Below are positions 25,434-33,524 of a DNA stretch of 64,000 bases, in pieces. A program made the position numbers and the translations under genes. Positions within the stretch are counted from its first letter, which is position 1, and each line of letters opens with the position of its first letter. The DNA lies in assembly GCF_003149455.1 (NCBI RefSeq), contig NZ_QFFK01000006.1, forward strand, positions 124,001 to 188,000. Reading direction: 5' to 3'. Below the pieces are notes generated by a model. It did no database searches. It had not been told where the DNA came from and saw only the letters and a program-made list of their open reading frames with translations. The DNA comes from Chitinophaga deserti (GTDB taxonomy: Bacteria; Bacteroidota; Bacteroidia; Chitinophagales; Chitinophagaceae).

Positions 25434-26381
25434 TCAGTTCATCATCAGCACATTTACACTGCGCTGGAGGATGTTAAAAGCGATTTCGGCCATGAGGTTC
25501 TCCCGGTCGAGCGTGGGGTTTACTTCCGTGATCTCAAAGCAGCAGATCTTCCGGTGCTGCATGAATTTGGAAATAAGGTCTTCCGCTTCCCGCTCCCGCA
25601 GTCCATTGCTCACCGGGGTGCCGGTGCCGCGGGAAATAGAAGCGTCGAGGCTGTCCACATCAAATGAAACATAGATGTATTCGCAATCGTGCAGGTAACG
25701 GAAAACGCTGCGTGCCACTGCCTCGGGGCCTTTACGGCGCACCTCGTTGGTGGTGATCACTTTCATGCCGTATTTACGGATAAGGTGATCTTCCTCCTTT
25801 TCATAATCCCGCAGTGAAATAAACACAATGTCTTCCGGCAGCACTTTCGGTGCAATCTTACCGAGGTTTTTGAGCTGGCCCCAGAGTTTGGCTGTATTAT
25901 CGTCTACCTCATGCACCTTGTTCTCGATATTATCTTCCGCGATGGAAGCGGCGAGGGGCATGCCATGCATATTGCCGGAGGGGGTGGTGTAAGGAGTGTG
26001 CAGATCGGCATGCGCATCGATCCAGATAACACCCAGCTTGGCTTTGGGCCTTGCGAGTTTCAACCCGGCAATGGTGGCACCTGCGGTGCTGTGATCGCCG
26101 GAAAGCACTACGGGGAACCAGTTGGCCTTAATAGTGTCGCAAACAGATTTGCTCACGCGCTCATACATGTTGATAGTGCCCTTGATGCGCTTGGCGAATG
26201 GAGATTCGATTGGCTCGAACAGTAGTTTATTTTCCGTCTCAACTTCTTCCGTAGGGAAATGGACGAAGAAGTTGCTCATGAAATCGAGGGCTGCAATCTT
26301 GATCGCGTCTACCCCCAAGCTGGCGCCACGTGTGCCTGCGCCAATTTCGGATTTGACTTCAATGATCTTGATATTTTTCAT
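25434..26381 (-). CDS. Arginase/agmatinase (ureohydrolase) family protein
   Basis: A 315-residue ureohydrolase. The manganese ligands lie in SGDHST (His), WIDAHADLHT (Asp, His, Asp) and SFDVDSLDAS (Asp, Asp). Conserved GTGTPVSNGL follows. It hydrolyses a guanidino compound, releasing urea or formamide. Arginine is a good guess, but the family includes agmatinase and formimidoylglutamase, which I cannot separate by eye. It starts 32 bp after the acyl-CoA dehydrogenase stop on the same strand, so the two probably form an operon. ATG 26381 gives the family N-terminus (ENKIIEVKSEIGAGTRG-like). Confidence 0.88.
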   Translation of the reverse strand: MKNIKIIEVKSEIGAGTRGASLGVDAIKIAALDFMSNFFVHFPTEEVETENKLLFEPIESPFAKRIKGTINMYERVSKSVCDTIKANWFPVVLSGDHSTAGATIAGLKLARPKAKLGVIWIDAHADLHTPYTTPSGNMHGMPLAASIAEDNIENKVHEVDDNTAKLWGQLKNLGKIAPKVLPEDIVFISLRDYEKEEDHLIRKYGMKVITTNEVRRKGPEAVARSVFRYLHDCEYIYVSFDVDSLDASISRGTGTPVSNGLREREAEDLISKFMQHRKICCFEITEVNPTLDRENLMAEIAFNILQRSVNVLMMN

Positions 26382-26413
26382 ACAATGTTTTGGTGTGGGC
26401 CGCTGAAGCGGGA

Positions 26414-27553
26414 TCAGCCGAGGATAGTCCTCCCGATCACGATGCGCTGAACTTCAGACGTGCCTTCATAGATCTGTGTTATTTTAGCGTCGCGCATAAG
26501 CCGCTCTACGTGGTATTCTTTTACATAACCGTAACCGCCGTGTACCTGAACTGCTTCTGTAGCTACCCACATGGCGGTTTCAGAAGCAAATACCTTGGCC
26601 ATGGAGCCGCTGAGGGTATAGTCGAGGTGGTTATCTTTTTCCCATGCTGCACGGAGGCAGAGGAGGCGGGCTGCTTCAATTTTGGTAGCCATATCCGCCA
26701 GCTTAAACTGGATAGCCTGGTGCTGGGAGATCTCTTTCCCGAAGGCTTTCCTTTCCTTGCTGTACTTCAATGCCAGTTCAAATGCACCGCTGGCGATGCC
26801 CAGTGCCTGGGAGGCAATACCGATACGGCCGCCGCCCAACGTTTTCATGGCAAATTTAAACCCGAACCCGTCTTCCCCGATCCGGTTTTCCTTCGGCACT
26901 TTCACATCCTGGAACATAACGCTGTGCGTATCGCTGCCACGGATGCCGAGTTTATTTTCTTTAGCACCGAGTGTAATTCCCGGCGTGTTTTTTTCAATGA
27001 TAAGGCAGTTGATGCCTTTGCTTCCCAGATCGGGATGCGTTTGTACCATTACCAGGTATACGCTGGCAGAATTGGCATTGGTGATCCAGTTTTTGGTACC
27101 GTTCACCAGATAGTGATCGCCTTTATCTTCACCGAGGGTACGTTGCGAAGTAGCGTCTGACCCTGCTTCCGGTTCGCTCAGCAGGAAAGCCCCGATGATC
27201 TCGCCTTTAGCAAGGGGCACCAGGTATTTCTGTTTCTGTTCTTCCGATCCGAATGTTTCCAGTCCCCAGCAAACGAGGGAGTTATTCACGCTCATTACCA
27301 CGGAAGCGCTCGCGTCTATCTTGGATATTTCTTCCATTGCCAGCACATACGAAACAGTGTCGAGGCCGGCACCGCCGTATTCAGGACTTACCATCATACC
27401 GAGGAAACCCAGTTCTCCGAGTTTCTTGATTTGTTCCGCCGGAAATTTCTGCTGCTCATCGCGCTCTATTACGCCGGGTAAAAGCTCATTCACCGCAAAA
27501 TCCCTCGCCGCTTTCTGTATCATCAGATGTTCTTCCGTTAACTGAAAATGCAT
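26414..27553 (-). CDS. Acyl-CoA dehydrogenase
   Basis: A 379-residue FAD enzyme that makes trans-2-enoyl-CoA and feeds electrons to ETF. Conserved pieces are the first helix MHFQLTEEHLMIQKAARDF, the FAD-binding AFLLSEPEAGSDATSQ and WITNANSASVYLV, and the C-terminal QVHGGYGYVKEYHVERLMRDAKITQIYEGTSE-type region. The Glu in IYEGTSE is the likely catalytic base, as in short- and medium-chain enzymes. Chain-length preference is not clear. It precedes the arginase-family gene. A branched-chain or short-chain substrate is plausible. Confidence 0.94.
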   Translation of the reverse strand: MHFQLTEEHLMIQKAARDFAVNELLPGVIERDEQQKFPAEQIKKLGELGFLGMMVSPEYGGAGLDTVSYVLAMEEISKIDASASVVMSVNNSLVCWGLETFGSEEQKQKYLVPLAKGEIIGAFLLSEPEAGSDATSQRTLGEDKGDHYLVNGTKNWITNANSASVYLVMVQTHPDLGSKGINCLIIEKNTPGITLGAKENKLGIRGSDTHSVMFQDVKVPKENRIGEDGFGFKFAMKTLGGGRIGIASQALGIASGAFELALKYSKERKAFGKEISQHQAIQFKLADMATKIEAARLLCLRAAWEKDNHLDYTLSGSMAKVFASETAMWVATEAVQVHGGYGYVKEYHVERLMRDAKITQIYEGTSEVQRIVIGRTILG

Positions 27554-27742
27554 GTCAATTGATTTTTGAAAAGATTGTTGGTGCTTACAAACCTATCTTA
27601 AAATAGGCATTCAAAAAAATCACCGCATCAGAATTAAATGCCTGCAGGTTAATCCGCTGGATTATTGAATATTTTCATAATAACTCCCCCCGTTTATTGG
27701 GGAAATCCTAATGCAACCTGTCTTTAATCCAGAAAAGTCTAT

Positions 27743-27750
27743 TATTTTTG
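27743..27750 (+). promoter_or_regulatory. Possible -7 box upstream of yggS
   Basis: TATTTTTG fits TAnnTTTG but ends only 4 bases before the ATG at 27755. If real, transcription would begin at or just after the start codon (a leaderless or nearly leaderless message). I see no good -33 element. Confidence 0.3.
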
Positions 27751-27754
27751 TAGG

Positions 27755-28429
27755 ATGATGGGAGTGAATTTAATTAACTACCGCCATGTGCTGGAACAGA
27801 TCCAACCCTTTCAGGCACAGCTGGTAGCAGTATCAAAAACCAAACCTGCCGAATCTATACAGGCCCTCTACGATGCCGGCCAGCGGATATTCGGCGAAAA
27901 TTACGTGCAGGAAATGGTGGAGAAGGAAGGCCTCCTTCCCAAAGACATTCAGTGGCACTTCATCGGCCACCTTCAAAGCAATAAAGTAAAATACATCGCC
28001 CCGTTTGTGAGCATGATCCATGGGATCGACAGTTTCAAACTCCTCGCGGAAGTAAATAAACAGGCCGCGAAGCACAACCGTGTAATCGATTGCCTTTTAC
28101 AGGTACACATCGCTACCGAAGAAACGAAGTTCGGCCTGAACGAAGAAGAGCTGACCGCAGTACTGGAACAGGCTGCCACACTCACCAACGTACGCATCGC
28201 AGGCCTCATGGGCATGGCGAGCAATACAGACGATCTGGACCAGGTACGTGGCGAGTTCCGGCGGATGAAGGAATTGCTGACCGCCATGGAAGCGAAGTTC
28301 TTCCCCGGTGCAGGCACCTTCCGCGAACTTTCCATGGGCATGAGCGGAGATTATACAATAGCCCTGGAAGAAGGGAGCACGCTCGTCCGCATCGGCAGCC
28401 TGCTTTTCGGCGCCAGGAATTACGCATAA
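27755..28429 (+). CDS. YggS family PLP-binding protein
   Basis: A 224-residue single-domain PLP-binding protein of the YggS/PLPBP family, which keeps pyridoxal phosphate and amino-acid levels in balance. The PLP lysine is in LVAVSKTKP near the N-terminus. Other family marks are FGENYVQEM, WHFIGHLQSNKVKYI, LLQVHIATEETKFG and LSMGMSGDYTIALEEGSTLVRIG. It is cytosolic. Two adjacent ATGs (27755, 27758) are possible starts. It is followed after 9 bp by a lipoprotein with a thioredoxin domain. Confidence 0.95.
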   Translation: MMGVNLINYRHVLEQIQPFQAQLVAVSKTKPAESIQALYDAGQRIFGENYVQEMVEKEGLLPKDIQWHFIGHLQSNKVKYIAPFVSMIHGIDSFKLLAEVNKQAAKHNRVIDCLLQVHIATEETKFGLNEEELTAVLEQAATLTNVRIAGLMGMASNTDDLDQVRGEFRRMKELLTAMEAKFFPGAGTFRELSMGMSGDYTIALEEGSTLVRIGSLLFGARNYA

Positions 28430-28438
28430 ACCAATCTT

Positions 28439-29668
28439 ATGAAAAGAATCTTACTGATAGCAGCCACCGCACTGGCGGCCTGCGGCACCACCAAACAGGC
28501 CGGACTGAAAACAGGCCCCTGGCAGGCACAACTCACCCGGCAGGATGGAGGGCAGATCATTTTTAACTTCGATGTGGCAGACAGTGCCGGCGCACCGGTT
28601 ATATATGTAACCAATGCCGGGGAAAGGATGAAGGTGGATGAAGTAAAAGTGGAAGGGGATTCGGTGTTCATCCGCATGCCTTTCTTTGACTCCGAATTCA
28701 AAGCCGCCGTATACTTAAACGGCAGCCTGCAGGGTAAATGGATACGCCACCTCGCGGATAAGGATGTAGACATCGATTTCTATGCACAGCCCGGCAAGTC
28801 GGAACGCTTTGCCGTTTCCAAACCCGCCACCCGCAATGTTACAGGCCGCTGGCCCACCTGGTTCTACGATGCACCGGGGAAAGACAGCTCCTTCGCGATC
28901 GGTGAGTTCGTACAATCCGGCAGCCAGGTTACCGGTACCTTCCTGACTCCTTCCGGCGATTACCGGTATCTGCAGGGAGTGGTAGACGGTGATACGCTTA
29001 AATTATCCACCTTCGACGGCTCGCATGCCTACCTTTTCACCGCGCTGGTTGAAAACGACTCTACTTTAAGCAATGGTACCTTCCTCGCCGGCATCACGGC
29101 AAAGCAGCAGTTCAGCGCCCGGAAAGACAGCAGCGCCCGTCTGCAGGATGCTACCACACTGAATACAGTGAAAGAGCCGGGCGCCACCCTGGATTTCAAA
29201 TTCCCCGACCTCAGTGGCAAGCCGGTTTCCATTAAAGATGAGCGCTTCAAAAATAAAGCCGTGATCGTTCAGATCTCAGGCTCCTGGTGCCCCAACTGTA
29301 TGGATGAAACCGCTTACCTGAGCGACTGGTATAAGAAGAATAAAGACCGCGGTGTAGAGATCGTGATGCTGACTTACGAGCGCACTACCGATTTTGAGAA
29401 ATCGAAGAAAGCTGCAGAAGGCTTCGCCCGGAAATTCGATGTAACCTACCCGGTATTGATCACCGGTGTTACTCCCTCAGATCCGGAGAAAACAGAGAAA
29501 ACACTGCCCCAGCTGACAGGCCTGAAAGGCTTCCCTACCACCATTTACCTCGACCGCAGCGGCAAGGTAGTGGAAGTGCATACGGGCTTTAACGGGCCGG
29601 GTACAGGTGAGCATTACGAAGAGTATAAGAAAGAATTCAATGCTTTGATGGACAGGTTGCTTCAGTAG
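28439..29668 (+). CDS. TlpA-like thioredoxin-domain lipoprotein
   Basis: A 409-residue protein. The signal ends in ATALAAC, so it is a lipoprotein. The first 240 residues form a beta-rich domain without a clear name, like those found in front of Bacteroidota TlpA proteins. The thioredoxin-like domain follows, with active site WCPNC (Cys284, Cys287), and a later cis-proline region GFPTTIYLDRSG. The likely role is thiol-disulfide exchange in the periplasm. It follows yggS by 9 bp. It ends 20 bases before a terminator stem. The CPNC site is typical for TlpA-like reductases in this phylum. Confidence 0.9.
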   Translation: MKRILLIAATALAACGTTKQAGLKTGPWQAQLTRQDGGQIIFNFDVADSAGAPVIYVTNAGERMKVDEVKVEGDSVFIRMPFFDSEFKAAVYLNGSLQGKWIRHLADKDVDIDFYAQPGKSERFAVSKPATRNVTGRWPTWFYDAPGKDSSFAIGEFVQSGSQVTGTFLTPSGDYRYLQGVVDGDTLKLSTFDGSHAYLFTALVENDSTLSNGTFLAGITAKQQFSARKDSSARLQDATTLNTVKEPGATLDFKFPDLSGKPVSIKDERFKNKAVIVQISGSWCPNCMDETAYLSDWYKKNKDRGVEIVMLTYERTTDFEKSKKAAEGFARKFDVTYPVLITGVTPSDPEKTEKTLPQLTGLKGFPTTIYLDRSGKVVEVHTGFNGPGTGEHYEEYKKEFNALMDRLLQ

Positions 29669-29688
29669 TTTGTCCGACACGATAAAAG

Positions 29689-29720
29689 AAAACCGGGTAG
29701 CGAACGCGCCCGGTTTTTTT
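29689..29720 (+). terminator. Rho-independent terminator
   Basis: AAAACCGGG (29689-29697) pairs with CCCGGTTTT (29709-29717), followed by T-rich sequence. Confidence 0.85.
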
Positions 29721-29743
29721 ATTTCTCCGATTATCGGAGAAAT
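29721..29743. repeat. Perfect hairpin directly after the terminator
   Basis: ATTTCTCCGA (29721-29730) and TCGGAGAAAT (29734-29743) are exact complements around a TTA loop. No T-tract follows. It may be a second terminator, a protein-binding site or an RNA-end stabiliser. Confidence 0.5.
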
Positions 29744-29802
29744 GCTCTTCTGATACTGAGATATTCTCACCTTCCAGAATCCTGCACGACATATAGAGCC
29801 CT

Positions 29803-29810
29803 TAATTTTG
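29803..29810 (+). promoter_or_regulatory. Candidate -7 box for the small ORF
   Basis: TAATTTTG fits TAnnTTTG and lies 20 bases before the ATG at 29831, the same geometry as at lpdA. No clear -33 element is visible. Confidence 0.4.
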
Positions 29811-29830
29811 TAAGAATAAATTCAGCATGT

Positions 29831-30016
29831 ATGTCATTTACTATTCAGAGCAGAACGGAGTACCGGTTCGTAATGATTGAGATATTGAAAATGATAGACC
29901 GGGGAGAGGAGAACCTGTCTTTGGCCGAACGCCGGCAACTGGGAGAAATGATGGTGGCCGCGGAAAAGTATGAAGAAGCGGAGATGGTGGCCGGAGGTGA
30001 TTGTCCGGGCTGGTAA
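29831..30016 (+). CDS. Small unassigned protein (61 aa)
   Basis: Not recognised. The second half, from IDRGEENLSLAERRQLGEM onward, is rich in Glu and Ala and should form an amphipathic helix. The last residues include one Cys (GGDCPGW). There is no signal peptide. ATG 29831 is the first start; ATG 29873 (MIEILKMIDRG) would give 47 residues. A -7-like box at 29803 supports transcription. It sits between a terminator and the serine hydrolase gene. It may be a real small gene or chance. Confidence 0.42.
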   Translation: MSFTIQSRTEYRFVMIEILKMIDRGEENLSLAERRQLGEMMVAAEKYEEAEMVAGGDCPGW

Positions 30017-30067
30017 ATCCCGGGCTTTCTTACTATATTTCACGGCATTAATACAGCCTACACGTTT

Positions 30068-31300
30068 ATGAAAAGACACATGATATTGCTGGCAGGGTTG
30101 CTGGCCACACTTTCCACCACTGCCCAGCAAACCTTTCAAAAAGCCACCAATCCTGCATCCGCTGGCTTTTCTGCAGCCCGCCTGCAGCGGATAGACAGCT
30201 TTTTTGAAGCCGCAGTAGCCAAAGGGCTTACCCCCAATGCCGTAACGTTTATTGCCCGTAAAGGACAGATCGTTCACCATAAGGCATTCGGGTTCAGTAA
30301 CCTCGAAAAGAAAAAGCCCGCCCGGACAGACGATATTTTCCGCATCGCCTCACAAACCAAACTGGTGACCACGGTGGCCATGCTCATGCTTTACGAAGAA
30401 GGGCACCTTTTCCTGGACGATCCCATCTCCAAATTCCTGCCTGAGTTTAAAGACGTACAGGTACTTACCCCTGAAGGAGGTACGCGCCCGCCTAAAACAC
30501 AGCCTACCATCCGCCACCTGCTGTCGCATTCCGCAGGTATTCCCTACCAGCACCCCACGGTGAAAGAGCCTAACGTATATCTCAGCGATCTGAATGGTCT
30601 TACCATGGAAGCGCTTATTAAACAGGTGGCCAAACGCCCCCTTACGCACGATCCCGGGGAGCAGTTTACCTACGGATACAATACAGACGTGGCGGGGCGC
30701 ATTGTGGAAGTGATCTCCGGCAAAAGCCTGAAAGACTTCTTCCACGAGCGGATATTTGCCCCTCTTGGCATGAACGATACCTACTTCTACCTTCCGCCTG
30801 CCAAAGCCGGCCGCCTTGTGGAACTGTATGCCAAAGGCACCCTTGAAGCCCCACTAACCGTACATACCAGCGAAGCCAACCGTACCTACCCGGTGGCAGG
30901 AAAGCAAACGCTATACCTCGGCGGGGCCGGGCTGGTAAGCACTGTTTCCGATTACGCCAAAATCTGCCAGCTGGTACTGAACGGCGGTAGTTTCAATAAT
31001 GTGCGCCTCCTGTCCCGCAAAACGGTGGACCTGATGGGCCGTAACCAGATCGGGAACAGCTTTGTCTGGGACCGCAACGATAAATTCGGGCTGGGCCTGC
31101 AGATCATCACGGAAGATACCCGCTATGGCGATCAGGCGAGCCCCGGTTCCCTCACATGGGGTGGCGCTTATTGCTCCGAATATACCATTGACCCTAAGGA
31201 AGGGGTGGTGATGCTGGTGTTCACCAACGTGAGCCCCTACGCCTGGTACGGGGAGTTTGTCCGTAAGTTCAGGATCCTTGCTTATGGGGCAATGGAGTAA
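30068..31300 (+). CDS. Secreted serine hydrolase, beta-lactamase class C / EstB-like
   Basis: A 410-residue protein with a signal peptide (MKRHMILLAGLLATLSTTAQQ). The S-x-x-K motif is in ASQTKLVTT, with catalytic Ser about residue 96. The second motif region is QFTYGYNTDVAG, similar to the EstB-type Y-x-x variant. Other conserved parts are IRHLLSHSAGIPY and LGMNDTYFYLP. Members are esterases, DD-peptidases or amidases; true beta-lactamase activity is not implied. It should act in the periplasm. A TATATTTC box at 30034-30041 may be its -7 element. It ends before strong hairpins. Confidence 0.9.
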   Translation: MKRHMILLAGLLATLSTTAQQTFQKATNPASAGFSAARLQRIDSFFEAAVAKGLTPNAVTFIARKGQIVHHKAFGFSNLEKKKPARTDDIFRIASQTKLVTTVAMLMLYEEGHLFLDDPISKFLPEFKDVQVLTPEGGTRPPKTQPTIRHLLSHSAGIPYQHPTVKEPNVYLSDLNGLTMEALIKQVAKRPLTHDPGEQFTYGYNTDVAGRIVEVISGKSLKDFFHERIFAPLGMNDTYFYLPPAKAGRLVELYAKGTLEAPLTVHTSEANRTYPVAGKQTLYLGGAGLVSTVSDYAKICQLVLNGGSFNNVRLLSRKTVDLMGRNQIGNSFVWDRNDKFGLGLQIITEDTRYGDQASPGSLTWGGAYCSEYTIDPKEGVVMLVFTNVSPYAWYGEFVRKFRILAYGAME

Positions 31301-31330
31301 ATGCTTCTGTAAATCAATACCTTATCTAAT

Positions 31331-31367
31331 AAAAGGGACCTGCTCACTGCTGAGCAGGTCCCTTTTT
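31331..31367 (+). terminator. Strong terminator of the serine hydrolase gene
   Basis: GGGACCTGCTCA (31335-31346) pairs perfectly with TGAGCAGGTCCC (31351-31362), flanked by A4 and T5. The loop is CTGC. Confidence 0.9.
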
Positions 31368-31387
31368 GCTGGCAGGACACTGCCAGC
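31368..31387. repeat. Inverted repeat abutting the terminator
   Basis: GCTGGCAG and CTGCCAGC are exact complements around a GACA loop. It starts one base after the T-tract of the terminator at 31331. Confidence 0.55.
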
Positions 31388-31463
31388 CTGGGGATGGTTA
31401 TCCTCGTCCTGTAGCAGGGGGAGTAGTGAAGGTATTCCGTATTTCAGCAGTACTTAACCCGGG

Positions 31464-31547
31464 GATAAGCCGTAGATAAGCCGCCCCTATATAGGGGCGG
31501 CTTATGGGCGGGATATGGGCGGCTTAAAGGCGGCTTAAGGGCGGCTT
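31464..31547. repeat. 11-bp periodic array with 30-bp perfect palindrome
   Basis: Two units in one orientation (GATAAGCCGTA 31464-31474 and GATAAGCCGCC 31475-31485) are followed by five in the other (AGGGGCGGCTT, ATGGGCGGGAT, ATGGGCGGCTT, AAAGGCGGCTT and AAGGGCGGCTT at 31493-31547), all in steps of exactly 11. At the switch, ATAAGCCGCCCCTAT (31476-31490) meets its exact complement (31491-31505) with no spacer. The period equals about one helical turn of DNA. No known repeat class fits; function unknown. Confidence 0.85.
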
Positions 31548-31720
31548 ATCTCCCTGATAAGTGTGCTGTTGTTATGAAGTAAAATGAGCTCTTCCGCTTT
31601 AAATGCGGAAGGAGGCATAGCCTATTAATTCCAGTTAACCAGGTTTCAGGTTTACGGTGAAAACCGGGTTGCCGGGGTAATGAATAAGTTTTGGCACAGC
31701 TTGCTGAAGCCGGAGGGCAT

Positions 31721-31757
31721 AAAAAAAGGGGCTGTTCCGGTTGGAACAGCCCCTTTT
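31721..31757. terminator. Terminator of dcd (bidirectional)
   Basis: GGGGCTGTTCC (31728-31738) pairs perfectly with GGAACAGCCCC (31743-31753) around GGTT. A7 on the left gives a T7 tract for the minus strand, and TTTT follows on the plus strand. Confidence 0.88.
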
Positions 31758-31775
31758 GGGTAATGTGCCGTAAGG

Positions 31776-32312
31776 CTAGAACTCGTTCTTCCACATCATG
31801 GATTCAACGGGGCGAACGGTACGGCCGTTGTATTTGGCGTTGCCTTTCTTGTTGTAGAGGGTTTCGATCTGGCCTTCTACCACGAAGTAGATAAGCTGCC
31901 CGATGGGCATGCCGGCATAGATCCTAACGGGTTGGGCGCAGGAAATCTCCAGCGTCCAGGTGTTGCAGAAGCCTACATCGCCTTTGCCGGCGGTGGCATG
32001 GATATCGATACCCAGGCGGCCGGTGCTGCTTTTGCCTTCGAGGAAGGGCACGTGGGCATGGGTTTCGGTATATTCGAGTGTTACACCCAGGTAAAGGGTA
32101 TTGGGCTGCAGCACAAATCCTTCTTCCGGGATCTCGAAATGAATGATCTCGTTATGCCTGCGGGCGTCCAGCACACGGTCGGCATACGTAGCCAGGTATT
32201 TACCCAGGTGTACGTCGTACGAGTTGGTGCCGAGGTATTGCCGGTCGTAAGGGTCGATCACGATGGTGCCCTTTTCTATTTCTTCCAGAATTCTTTTGTC
32301 AGACAAGATCAT
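31776..32312 (-). CDS. dcd: dCTP deaminase
   Basis: A 178-residue Dcd that converts dCTP to dUTP for thymidylate synthesis. The start MILSDKRILEEIEKGTIVI and the core LEGKSSTGRLGIDIHATAGKGDVGFCNTW-type region are diagnostic: the Ser-Ser-x-Gly-Arg nucleotide loop and the HATAGxGDxGF turn. The C-terminal part is short. The length fits the trimeric monofunctional family, although bifunctional dCTP deaminase/dUTPases look similar. It is divergent from the phosphopantetheinyl transferase gene. Confidence 0.95.
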   Translation of the reverse strand: MILSDKRILEEIEKGTIVIDPYDRQYLGTNSYDVHLGKYLATYADRVLDARRHNEIIHFEIPEEGFVLQPNTLYLGVTLEYTETHAHVPFLEGKSSTGRLGIDIHATAGKGDVGFCNTWTLEISCAQPVRIYAGMPIGQLIYFVVEGQIETLYNKKGNAKYNGRTVRPVESMMWKNEF

Positions 32313-32379
32313 GCGTGATGGTGTTTAGGTTAGGCCGGTTGCTTAATTCCCGTTAAATTCGCGTTTAAGCGGCGAATTT

Positions 32380-33021
32380 ATGGCTTTAATACGAACGATA
32401 CAAATAGATCCGGCCACCCGGCTGGGAGTGTGGAAAATTGGTGAAGAAGAAAGGTTTTTCAGGGAACGGGTTACTATCGATCCCGGCGTCCATCACCCCC
32501 ATAAGCGGCTCCAGCATTTTGCGGGGCGCTATCTGCTCGTAGAACTGTTCCCGGACCTCCCCGTTCACGAGATTCGTATACTGGACACCAGAAAACCGTA
32601 TATTCCGGGAAATCCTTACTATTTTTCCATCTCGCATTGCGGAGATTATGCCGCCGCCATCGTGAGCACCCGCGAACATGTGGGCATCGATATCGAAAAC
32701 GTGCAGCCTAAAATTGGTAAAGTAGCCCATAAGTTCCTCGCCGGAAGGGAGAGAGAATTCCTCCACCCCGACCGCCGGCTGGAGCATCAGACCGTTTGCT
32801 GGTCGGCCAAGGAGGCAGTGTACAAATGGTATGGACTGGGCGGACTGGATTTTAAAGCCAATATGCAGCTGCAGGCTTTCCCCCTTCAGCAGGCGGGCAT
32901 GCTCGTTTGCGACTTTTTGAAAGATGACAGGATGGCCTGTCTGGATCTGCAATACATCATCGACAATAACCTATGCCTCGCCTGGACGGCCGGGGAAAAC
33001 AAACAACCGAACCAGCAATGA
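32380..33021 (+). CDS. 4'-phosphopantetheinyl transferase (Sfp type)
   Basis: A 213-residue enzyme that attaches the phosphopantetheine arm from CoA to acyl or peptidyl carrier proteins. The magnesium motif is in HVGIDIENVQPKIGKVAHKFL, and the second family block is CWSAKEAVYKWYG. HCGDYAAAIV also fits the Sfp superfamily. The length suits the two-half Sfp type rather than the short AcpS. No natural-product cluster is in the window, so it may serve fatty-acid ACP or clusters elsewhere. Its TGA overlaps the ATG of aroK by four bases (ATGA), which suggests translational coupling. Confidence 0.9.
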   Translation: MALIRTIQIDPATRLGVWKIGEEERFFRERVTIDPGVHHPHKRLQHFAGRYLLVELFPDLPVHEIRILDTRKPYIPGNPYYFSISHCGDYAAAIVSTREHVGIDIENVQPKIGKVAHKFLAGREREFLHPDRRLEHQTVCWSAKEAVYKWYGLGGLDFKANMQLQAFPLQQAGMLVCDFLKDDRMACLDLQYIIDNNLCLAWTAGENKQPNQQ

Positions 33022-33524
33022 AAATTTTTCTCTTGGGGTTTATGGGAGCCGGAAAATCCTATTGGGGCAAGCAGCTCGCCGCGCATTGGGACTTGCCTTT
33101 TTATGACCTGGATGATGTGATCGTGGAAGCGGAAGGCATGCCTGTAGCCGATATTTTCAATACCAAAGGCGAAACCTACTTCCGTGAGCTGGAAAGCAAA
33201 CTGCTGCGGGAGCTGGTGCTGGATAACGACCGGTTTATTATTTCCTGCGGCGGAGGCACCCCCTGCTTTTCCGATACCATGGATTTCATGAACGAATCCG
33301 GTAAAACCATCTGGCTGAACCCATCGGTAGGACTGATGGTGGAACGCCTGCAGCGCAAGCAGCATAAACGCCCTCTGATCCAGGACCTTACACCGGAAGA
33401 TCTGGCTGCCTTTACCGAAAAGAAATTGCTGGAGCGCCAGCCGTATTATGAGCAAAGTCAGGTGATCATCAGTGACGATGAGATATCTTTGGAGACTTTT
33501 GACAAACTGATCCACCATGCATAA
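33018..33524 (+). CDS. aroK: Shikimate kinase
   Basis: A 168-residue AroK that makes shikimate 3-phosphate in aromatic amino-acid synthesis. The P-loop GFMGAGKS is at residues 7-14. DLDDVIVEAEGM binds shikimate, SCGGGTPCF is the glycine-rich substrate loop, and KHKRPLIQ belongs to the lid. I place the start at ATG 33018, so that the P-loop falls at the family position. It overlaps the PPTase stop by 4 bp and the next gene by 8 bp. The three genes form one operon without other aro genes. Confidence 0.95.
   Translation: MKIFLLGFMGAGKSYWGKQLAAHWDLPFYDLDDVIVEAEGMPVADIFNTKGETYFRELESKLLRELVLDNDRFIISCGGGTPCFSDTMDFMNESGKTIWLNPSVGLMVERLQRKQHKRPLIQDLTPEDLAAFTEKKLLERQPYYEQSQVIISDDEISLETFDKLIHHA

Larger units (their letters stand above)
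31301..31775. other. Repeat- and hairpin-rich intergenic region
   Basis: This 475-bp gap between convergent genes has no plausible coding frame. It contains a terminator (31331-31367), a second hairpin (31368-31387), an 11-bp periodic array with a perfect palindrome (31464-31547), a further stem CTTCCGC/GCGGAAG (31591-31597 with 31605-31611) and the dcd terminator (31721-31757). Such a density of secondary structure is unusual. Confidence 0.8.

Noticed and set aside
30068..31300. Antibiotic-resistance beta-lactamase
   Set aside because: The S-x-x-K motif alone is shared with many esterases and peptidases. The second motif is of the EstB-like kind, and there is no AmpC-specific context.
31464..31547. 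CRISPR array
   Set aside because: Units are 11 bp, have no spacers between them, and no cas genes are near.
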